Below are positions 20,885 to 27,024 of a stretch of 47,609 nt of DNA, in pieces (within the stretch, counting starts at the first letter, position 1; each line of letters opens with the position of its first letter). The position numbers and the translations under genes are program-made. The DNA is taken from the NCBI GenBank assembly GCA_016875015.1, contig VGSJ01000013.1, positions 1 through 47,609 on the forward strand, in the 5' to 3' direction. Below the pieces are notes generated by a model. The model was not told the origin of the DNA. It did no database searches and saw only the letters and a list, made by a program, of their open reading frames with translations. The DNA is from Deltaproteobacteria bacterium. GTDB taxonomy: Bacteria > Desulfobacterota > Desulfobaccia > Desulfobaccales > 0-14-0-80-60-11.

Positions 20885-20965
20885 CCGAAAAGTTTAGTCC
20901 GCACAGGCTGGAAAGCCTGTGCCACCAAAGGCGGCGGGCGAGGACGCCCGCCCTACCGACTCATT
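20885..20965. repeat. REP element copy 4 upstream of thiG
   Basis: CCGAAAAGTTTAGTCC, GCACAGGCTGGAAAGCCTGTGC, AAAGGCGGCGGGCGAGGACGCCCGCCCTACCGACT, the last also found in copy 2. Confidence 0.7.
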
Positions 20966-20989
20966 GATTATGATTCCGAGCAAGGGGTC

Positions 20990-21077
20990 AAGTCCCCCTT
21001 TCCTAAAGGGGGATTTCGGGGGATTATCGAGAGGTTCTTATAATCCCCCCTGCCCCCCTTTAGAAAAGGGGGGAATT
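20990..21077. repeat. C5/G5-rich interspersed repeat, copy B
   Basis: AAGTCCCCCTTT...AATCCCCCCTGCCCCCCTTTAGAAAAGGGGGGAATTT. Confidence 0.7.
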
Positions 21078-21102
21078 TCCCTCCGGCTGTTGCTTTCACT
21101 GC

Positions 21103-21879
21103 TCACTTTCCTGGCCCGCACAGGGGACAGTCCGGCCTTTTCACCCGGGCCAGGGATTGAAACCTCCCCTGAAGCCCGTCATAGGCCAGGAGCCGGCGGT
21201 TTAGGTCCGATTCGAGGCCCAAAAGCAGCTTTAGGGCTTCCACCGCCTGGAGGCAGCCCATAGCCCCGGCCACCGCGCCCAGAATGCCCACTTGGGTGGA
21301 GGAGGGCACGGCCCCCGCCGGCGGCGCCTCCGGCACCAGACAGCGGTAACAGGGATTCTCCGCCCCGGGCCGCGCCACCAGAAGCTGCCCATGCCATCCT
21401 GTGGCCGCGGCGGACACCAGGGGAATCCTTTCTTGCCAGCAGCACTCCGCCACCAGGAACCGGGTGGGGAAATTGTCGCTGGCGTCCAGCACCAACTCAA
21501 AGCCTCGCACCACTTCCCGAACGTTGGCCGGGTTCAGGCGCAGGTCAAAAGCTTCCACCTGGCAGTGCGGGTTAAGTCCCGTCAGGGACCCTTCAGCCGA
21601 TTCCACCTTCCGCCGTCCCAGGTCCGCCGACCGGTGGAGAATCTGGCGCTGAAGGTTGGACAGCTCCACCGCGTCGCCGTCCACCAGGCCCAGGCGCCCA
21701 ACTCCGGCCGCGGCGAGATACAACAGGGCGGCAGAGCCGATGCCACCGGCCCCCACCACCAGGACCCGGCTGGCTCGCCAGCGAGCCTGTCCTTCCCAAC
21801 CCACCTGGGTCAGGAGGGCGTTCCGGGAATAGCGTTGGGTCTCCTGGGGGGAAAAGTCCACCCGGGGTTCGGTCCTCAT
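21103..21879 (-). CDS. thiF: ThiF/MoeB/HesA family sulfur-carrier adenylyltransferase
   Basis: QTRYSRNALL-like QRYSRNALLTQVG, VLVVGAGGIGSAALLYLAAAGVG, zinc CxxC pairs CYRC and CPLC; next to thiGHSE. Confidence 0.9.
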   Translation of the reverse strand: MRTEPRVDFSPQETQRYSRNALLTQVGWEGQARWRASRVLVVGAGGIGSAALLYLAAAGVGRLGLVDGDAVELSNLQRQILHRSADLGRRKVESAEGSLTGLNPHCQVEAFDLRLNPANVREVVRGFELVLDASDNFPTRFLVAECCWQERIPLVSAAATGWHGQLLVARPGAENPCYRCLVPEAPPAGAVPSSTQVGILGAVAGAMGCLQAVEALKLLLGLESDLNRRLLAYDGLQGRFQSLARVKRPDCPLCGPGK

Positions 21880-22071
21880 CAGGCTTCCTTGACTTTGCGG
21901 CCATGGCGGCCGGGAAAATTACGCCTTCCAACTATCTAATGCAAATTATAAACTTCTGCAAGTCATCAAACAACCTGGGATGGGCGGGTTTTCCCGGTCA
22001 AACCCTTGAAAGCGTTGCCTTGACAGACTTTCTCTATTTAGATAACCTTCCATAAGTTCAGGAGGAAGAAA

Positions 22072-23475
22072 CTGGAATACGAAGCCGTTATCGGGTTGGA
22101 GGTCCACGCTCATCTGCTCACCGCCAGCAAGATCTTCTGCGGCTGCGCCACCGGCTTCGGGGCCCCGCCCAACACCCAGGTCTGCGAGGTCTGCCTGGGG
22201 ATGCCCGGGAGCCTGCCGGTCCTGAACCATAAAGCGGTGGAGTTCGCCCTGAAAATGGCCCTGGCCACCAACTGCCGGGTCAATCCCGAGTCGGTGTTCG
22301 CCCGGAAAAACTACTTTTATCCTGACCTTCCGAAGGGTTACCAGATCTCCCAATACGAACTTCCCCTGGCTGAGCACGGCTTCCTGGATATCAAGGTTGA
22401 AGGCCACGCCCGGCGCATCGGCATCACCCGCATCCATATGGAGGAAGATGCGGGGAAGTTGATCCACAGCGAATCCCGGCCCGTGAGCTGCGTGGACTTT
22501 AACCGCACCGGGGTGCCCCTCATCGAAATCGTCAGTGAACCGGACATGCGCACCCCCGAAGAGGCGGTGGAGTACCTCAAGGGCCTGCGCAATATCCTTT
22601 TATATTTAGAGATTTGCGACGGCAACATGGAGGAAGGCTCGCTCCGGTGCGACGCTAACATCTCGCTCCGTCCGGTGGGGCAAACCGAGTTAGGCGCCAG
22701 GGCCGAACTCAAGAACATGAACTCCTTCCGGTTCGTCAAAGCGGCCCTGGAGTACGAAATCAAGCGGCAGCGGGCCCTGTTGGCCGCGGGGCGGGAAATC
22801 GTCCAGGAGACCCGCCTGTGGGATACGGCCGCCAACCAGACGGTGTCCATGCGGGGCAAGGAAGAGGCCCACGACTACCGCTACTTTCCCGACCCGGACT
22901 TAGTGCCCCTCAGGATCGAAGCCGACTGGTTGGAATCCTTGCGGAAAAACCTGCCGGAGCTACCCGCGGCGCGTCTTAACCGCTTCCAGGCTGAATTTGG
23001 TCTTCCCGAATACGACGCCGAGGTGCTGACCTCGGATAAGACTCGGGCCGATAATTTCGAGGCCACGGTCAAGGACTTCCCCCACCTCTCCCCCAAGCAG
23101 GTGAGCAATTGGTTCCTGGATGATCCCACTTCAATGTCAACTATTACGCCTGCGACCTCAGGAAGTTTGCTGACTTTAGTTGAAAAAGGCACAATCAGCC
23201 GCAATCAGGCTAAGGAAGTGTTGAAAGAAGTGGTCGCTACCGGCAAAGACCCGGAAACCATTATCAAAGAAAAAGGCCTGACCCAGATCAGCGACGCCTC
23301 TGCCCTGGAAGTCGCAGCCCAGGAGATCATCAACGCCAATCCCAAGGAGGCGGCGGACTATCGGGCCGGCAAGACCAAGGTCATGGGCTTTTTCGTGGGC
23401 CAACTGATGAAACAGACCAGGGGCCAGGCCAACCCGCAGTTGGCCAATGAGATATTTCAAAGATTGTTAGGGTAA
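22072..23475 (+). CDS. gatB: Asp-tRNA(Asn)/Glu-tRNA(Gln) amidotransferase subunit B; probable CTG start
   Basis: [24 protein letters not shown]; the ORF-track TTG at 22096 would remove the conserved EYEAVIG; GGAGG at 22061-22065 precedes CTG 22072. Confidence 0.95.
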   Translation: MEYEAVIGLEVHAHLLTASKIFCGCATGFGAPPNTQVCEVCLGMPGSLPVLNHKAVEFALKMALATNCRVNPESVFARKNYFYPDLPKGYQISQYELPLAEHGFLDIKVEGHARRIGITRIHMEEDAGKLIHSESRPVSCVDFNRTGVPLIEIVSEPDMRTPEEAVEYLKGLRNILLYLEICDGNMEEGSLRCDANISLRPVGQTELGARAELKNMNSFRFVKAALEYEIKRQRALLAAGREIVQETRLWDTAANQTVSMRGKEEAHDYRYFPDPDLVPLRIEADWLESLRKNLPELPAARLNRFQAEFGLPEYDAEVLTSDKTRADNFEATVKDFPHLSPKQVSNWFLDDPTSMSTITPATSGSLLTLVEKGTISRNQAKEVLKEVVATGKDPETIIKEKGLTQISDASALEVAAQEIINANPKEAADYRAGKTKVMGFFVGQLMKQTRGQANPQLANEIFQRLLG

Positions 23476-23509
23476 TTTGAGGAGAGGGCCGGGGAAGGTG
23501 AAGCCTTCT

Positions 23510-23590
23510 AAGTCCCCCTTTGGTAACGGGGAATTTAGGGGGATTTTCATTGAACTCATAATCCCCCTGCCCCCCTTTAGAAAAGGGGGG
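23510..23590. repeat. C5/G5-rich interspersed repeat, copy C
   Basis: AAGTCCCCCTTTGG...AATCCCCCTGCCCCCCTTTAGAAAAGGGGGG, near-identical to copy B. Confidence 0.7.
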
Positions 23591-23636
23591 TAATAAACCG
23601 AAAACCGAAAACGAAAAACCCAAAACCGGAGAAAAA

Positions 23637-24686
23637 ATGATCCCGTATTGCAGCATCTGTTGGGATGTAGATAAGGTCAAGCTGTTGGACCAGCGGCGTC
23701 TGCCCGCGGAAGAGCTCTATCTGGAGATCAAGGATTATCGCGAGATCATCGAGGCCATCCGCACGTTAGCGATCCGGGGAGCGCCGGCCATCGGGGTGGC
23801 CGCGGCCATGGGCGCGACTTTGGGAGCTTTGGCGCTAGAGACTAAGGACCCGGGCGAGTTTCAGTCGCGCTTTCAAAAAATTTGCGCCGAAATCGCCCAG
23901 GCCCGTCCCACCGCGGTGAACCTCTTTTGGGCCCTGGAGCGCATGCAGCGGCTGGCCCGGACCCACGCCGGCGAACCGGTGGCGGCCGTCAAAGAGCGGT
24001 TGGTGGCCGAAGCCCAGACCATGCTGAAGGAAGATGACACCACCAACCGCCGCATGGCCCAGGCGGGGCAAGTCCTGATCCGCGACGGCCAGCGGGTGCT
24101 CACCCACTGCAACACCGGGGCCCTGGCCACCGGGGCCTACGGCACCGCCCTGGGGGTATTGCGGGCCGCCTGGGAGGCGGGGAAGCGCTTTTCCGTGTGG
24201 GTGGACGAAACCCGGCCCCTCCTCCAGGGGGCCCGGCTCACCACCTGGGAGTTGGGGAAATTGGGGATCCCCTACACCCTCATTCCCGACGGGGCCGCGG
24301 CCACCCTGATGCACCAGGGCAAGGTGGACCTGGTCATCCTGGGGGCGGACCGCATCGCCGCCAACGGCGACACCGCCAACAAGATCGGCACCTACAGCGT
24401 GGCGGTCCTGGCCCACCATCACGGCATCCCCTTTTACGTGGCCGCGCCCTTGTCCACCTTTGATTTTTCCATCCCCGACGGCGGCCACATCCCGGTGGAG
24501 GAGCGTGACGCCGAGGAGGTGACCCATCTCTGGGGCCAGGCGGTGGCCCCAGCCGGGGCCCCCGCCCTGAACCTGGCTTTTGATGTCACCCCCCACGACT
24601 TTATTGCCGGCATCGTCACGGAGAAGGGCATCATGGAGCCGCCCTTCTCGTCCAGCCTGAAACCCTACCGACCGTCCCAGGAGTAG
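23637..24686 (+). CDS. mtnA: S-methyl-5-thioribose-1-phosphate isomerase
   Basis: TLAIRGAPAIGVAAAMG, LTHCNTGALAT, VDETRPLLQGARLTTWEL, GADRIAANGDTANKIGTY. Confidence 0.96.
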   Translation: MIPYCSICWDVDKVKLLDQRRLPAEELYLEIKDYREIIEAIRTLAIRGAPAIGVAAAMGATLGALALETKDPGEFQSRFQKICAEIAQARPTAVNLFWALERMQRLARTHAGEPVAAVKERLVAEAQTMLKEDDTTNRRMAQAGQVLIRDGQRVLTHCNTGALATGAYGTALGVLRAAWEAGKRFSVWVDETRPLLQGARLTTWELGKLGIPYTLIPDGAAATLMHQGKVDLVILGADRIAANGDTANKIGTYSVAVLAHHHGIPFYVAAPLSTFDFSIPDGGHIPVEERDAEEVTHLWGQAVAPAGAPALNLAFDVTPHDFIAGIVTEKGIMEPPFSSSLKPYRPSQE

Positions 24687-24690
24687 CGCG

Positions 24691-25638
24691 ATGCTCACCG
24701 TAATCCGATTCCTGCTGGTGGTGTGCTGCGTGGGGCTGGCCCAGCCCGTTATGGCGGCCGGGCCTTACAACATCCGGTTGCCGGCCTCTCCCCAAGGCGT
24801 CGATCCCCAGGCCCTCACCCTGGTGGGGGCCATCCAGCATTACCGCATCAAGAAAGGCGACGATCTCCTGGAACTGGCCCGCCACTATGGCCTGGGCTAT
24901 TCGGAGCTCGGGGTCCTGTACCGCCATTGGGACCCGTTTCTCCCCCCCGCGGGCGCCGAGATAACCATTCCCACCCTGTGGATCGTGCCCAACCATCACG
25001 GCAACCAGATCATCGTCAACACCGGGGAGATGCGTCTCTACTATTACATCAAGAACAATTCCCAGGTCTACACCTTCCCCATCGGCATGGGGGTGTTGGA
25101 TTTCAGGACCCCCCAGGGGAAGTTTCGGGTGGTCGAGAAAAAGGTGAATCCGGCCTGGCACATCCCCAAGTCTTTGCAGGCCAAGTACGGCATGGCGGTG
25201 ATGCCGCCGGGGGGAGAAAACCCCATGGGGGCCTTTAAACTTACCCTGTCCTGGGGCGATTACGGCATCCACGGCACGGCCATGCCCCTGGGGGTGGGAC
25301 GGCTGGTGAGCCACGGCTGCACCCGCATGTATCCGGAACACATCAAACAGTTGTTCCCCATGGTGCCGGTGGGCACCTCGGTGGAATATATCTATGAGCC
25401 GGCCAAGATCGGCTTCCGCCAGGGGCACATCTACCTCTCGGTGCACGAGGACGTGTACTTCAAAATCCGCTCCATGATCCTCCACGTGCTCAACCTGTTG
25501 GAGCAGCGGGGCCTGGCGGACCAGGTGAACGTTCGTAAGGTGATGCAGGCGGTGGAGGAGCAAAATGGCCTGCCGCTGGACGTCACCCGGGGAGCCGCCG
25601 GGGCCGACGGCCTGGCCCTGAATGCGTCTTCCCCATAA
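24691..25638 (+). CDS. L,D-transpeptidase (ErfK/YbiS/YcfS/YnhG-like) with LysM-like segment
   Basis: Signal peptide, YRIKKGDDLLELARHYGLGYSELG LysM-like, catalytic IHGTAMPLGVGRLVSHGCTRM (YkuD SHGCxR). Confidence 0.94.
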   Translation: MLTVIRFLLVVCCVGLAQPVMAAGPYNIRLPASPQGVDPQALTLVGAIQHYRIKKGDDLLELARHYGLGYSELGVLYRHWDPFLPPAGAEITIPTLWIVPNHHGNQIIVNTGEMRLYYYIKNNSQVYTFPIGMGVLDFRTPQGKFRVVEKKVNPAWHIPKSLQAKYGMAVMPPGGENPMGAFKLTLSWGDYGIHGTAMPLGVGRLVSHGCTRMYPEHIKQLFPMVPVGTSVEYIYEPAKIGFRQGHIYLSVHEDVYFKIRSMILHVLNLLEQRGLADQVNVRKVMQAVEEQNGLPLDVTRGAAGADGLALNASSP

Positions 25639-25875
25639 GGTCCTGTTCTCCGGCGAGCAGTATCCGATAATCTGCCTGATAATCTTATCAATGCCATTCG
25701 CCAGGCCGCCGCGCTTGGCCCTGCGGAGCAATCCCGCTCCCTCGCCGGAATGGACGTCCCTGCCGCCTCCCGGCCAACGCCCGGCCCGCCGCCAGAAATT
25801 TGATTTTCAAAAAGAAGAGCGCCTGCAGCTCGCTTAGGACAACCGTTAGAACCGGTTTTAGCTTAGAATGAAGAT

Positions 25876-25892
25876 GGTGGGCAGTGCCCACC
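25876..25892. repeat. Palindrome GGTGGGCA-G-TGCCCACC, copy 2
   Basis: Perfect 8-bp arms, identical core to 19995-20011. Confidence 0.6.
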
Positions 25893-25966
25893 CCGACATT
25901 TTCCCCTGACCACTGGCAACTGGCAACTTTTCAGGACGGAGAGGTGATGGACAAGCGATGGTCCCC

Positions 25967-26013
25967 AAAAAAAACAGAAGGTGTGGTGAGCAACGCTCTA
26001 CCCACACCTTCTG
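25967..26013 (-). terminator. Rho-independent terminator of the tandem lipoprotein genes
   Basis: 12-bp perfect stem CAGAAGGTGTGG / CCACACCTTCTG (25975-25986, 26002-26013); on the minus strand followed directly by T8 (AAAAAAAA at 25967-25974 on +). Confidence 0.9.
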
Positions 26014-26059
26014 AATCTGGGTACTACAGGGGTTAACCCCAGATAACTTCAGTAATGCC

Positions 26060-26419
26060 TTACGGAGCCTTTTTGGCCTTAGGGGCTTTTTTGACTTTAG
26101 CAGCAGCCTTTTTGCCCTTTTTGGCCTTTCCCTTCTTAACCATGGCGCACACTTTTGCTGCCGCGTCTTCGGCCCGAGCTGCAGCCGCTTCAGCCTTGTT
26201 GGCTGCAGCGGAAGCACGCGGTACGGGGACTTTGGCCTCTAGTGCGGCCGCTTCAGCCTTTACTGCCGACGCAGCTGCCCGATCTGCAGAAGCTTTAGCT
26301 TGCTGTGAGTACATTGAACACTGATCATAGTACTTTTGGCAGCAGCCAGCACCTCCCAGCACCAGGGCAAAGACCGCGAGGAGAGCCAAGGCATAGCCTT
26401 TTCTCAATACCTTCCTCAT
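26060..26419 (-). CDS. Small alanine-zipper (Lpp/OprI-like) envelope lipoprotein with long Lys-rich tail
   Basis: Signal peptide ending GGAGCC; heptad-like Ala-rich repeat; C-terminus VKKGKAKKGKKAAAKVKKAPKAKKAP; paralogous to 26480-26773. Confidence 0.75.
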   Translation of the reverse strand: MRKVLRKGYALALLAVFALVLGGAGCCQKYYDQCSMYSQQAKASADRAAASAVKAEAAALEAKVPVPRASAAANKAEAAAARAEDAAAKVCAMVKKGKAKKGKKAAAKVKKAPKAKKAP

Positions 26420-26479
26420 CGATTACCCCCTTTCGGAGAGAATTTTTCACTCCCCATTAGCTGATCAACCCTAGGTGCT

Positions 26480-26773
26480 TTACTTCCGCATCTTCTTCAT
26501 CAGGCAGGCCTCAGCTTTCGCTGCTGCTGCCTCAGCCCGATCAGCCGCGGCCTCAGCCTTATCAGCCGAAGCTTTCGCGTCTGCCGCCGCCATTTCGGCG
26601 TTCCGCGCCGCGCTGTCCGCCTTCGCAGCCGAAGCCGCCGCCTGATCGGCGTACATTTTGGCGTCGTCTACGCTCTTCTTGCAGGCGTCGCAGCACCCCA
26701 TTCCCAAGGCGGCAACAAACGCCAAGAGAATGGCCAGTGCAAAGCCTTTCCTTACTAAAGCTTTCCTCATCAT
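26480..26773 (-). CDS. Small alanine-zipper (Lpp/OprI-like) envelope lipoprotein ending in MRK
   Basis: Signal peptide ending GMGCC; DQAAASAAKADSAARNAEMAAADAKASADKAEAAADRAEAAAAKAEACLMKKMRK. Confidence 0.8.
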   Translation of the reverse strand: MMRKALVRKGFALAILLAFVAALGMGCCDACKKSVDDAKMYADQAAASAAKADSAARNAEMAAADAKASADKAEAAADRAEAAAAKAEACLMKKMRK

Positions 26774-26821
26774 CTATCCCCCCTTCTCAAAGAGATGGTT
26801 TAAGGTAAGTAAGATGCCCAC

Positions 26822-26850
26822 ATTTAATAATAATGGGCTAAAAATATCAA
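26822..26850 (-). promoter_or_regulatory. Possible sigma70-type promoter for the lipoprotein genes
   Basis: Minus strand TTGATA (26845-26850), 17-nt spacer, TTAAAT (26822-26827); upstream of the first lipoprotein gene. Confidence 0.3.
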
Positions 26851-27024
26851 GAAAAATTATGGCCTCCCGCATTTTTTTTTTAGGACTCCGGGGGAGGAGC
26901 CCTGAGACCTTAATTTTGATTAACTATAGGGGTTGTCTGAAAGATTTCAAGTAAAAACTTTCCTTCCTGAAACTTTTTTTTCAGGACCCCCGGCGCTATC
27001 CACCCAACATATTGTTATTGCTTG

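Noticed and set aside
6558-20965. Possible CRISPR array from repeated palindromes
   Set aside because: Copies are kilobases apart with variable structure; no regular repeat-spacer pattern and no cas genes
23107-23185. Frameshift in gatB (alternative frame reads [17 protein letters not shown])
   Set aside because: The main frame resumes normal GatB sequence ([19 protein letters not shown]) with correct length after the short linker, so no frameshift is required
25858-26217. 119-aa minus ORF with Lys/Arg-rich protein
   Set aside because: Out-of-frame reading of the alanine-zipper gene 26060-26419 and its terminator
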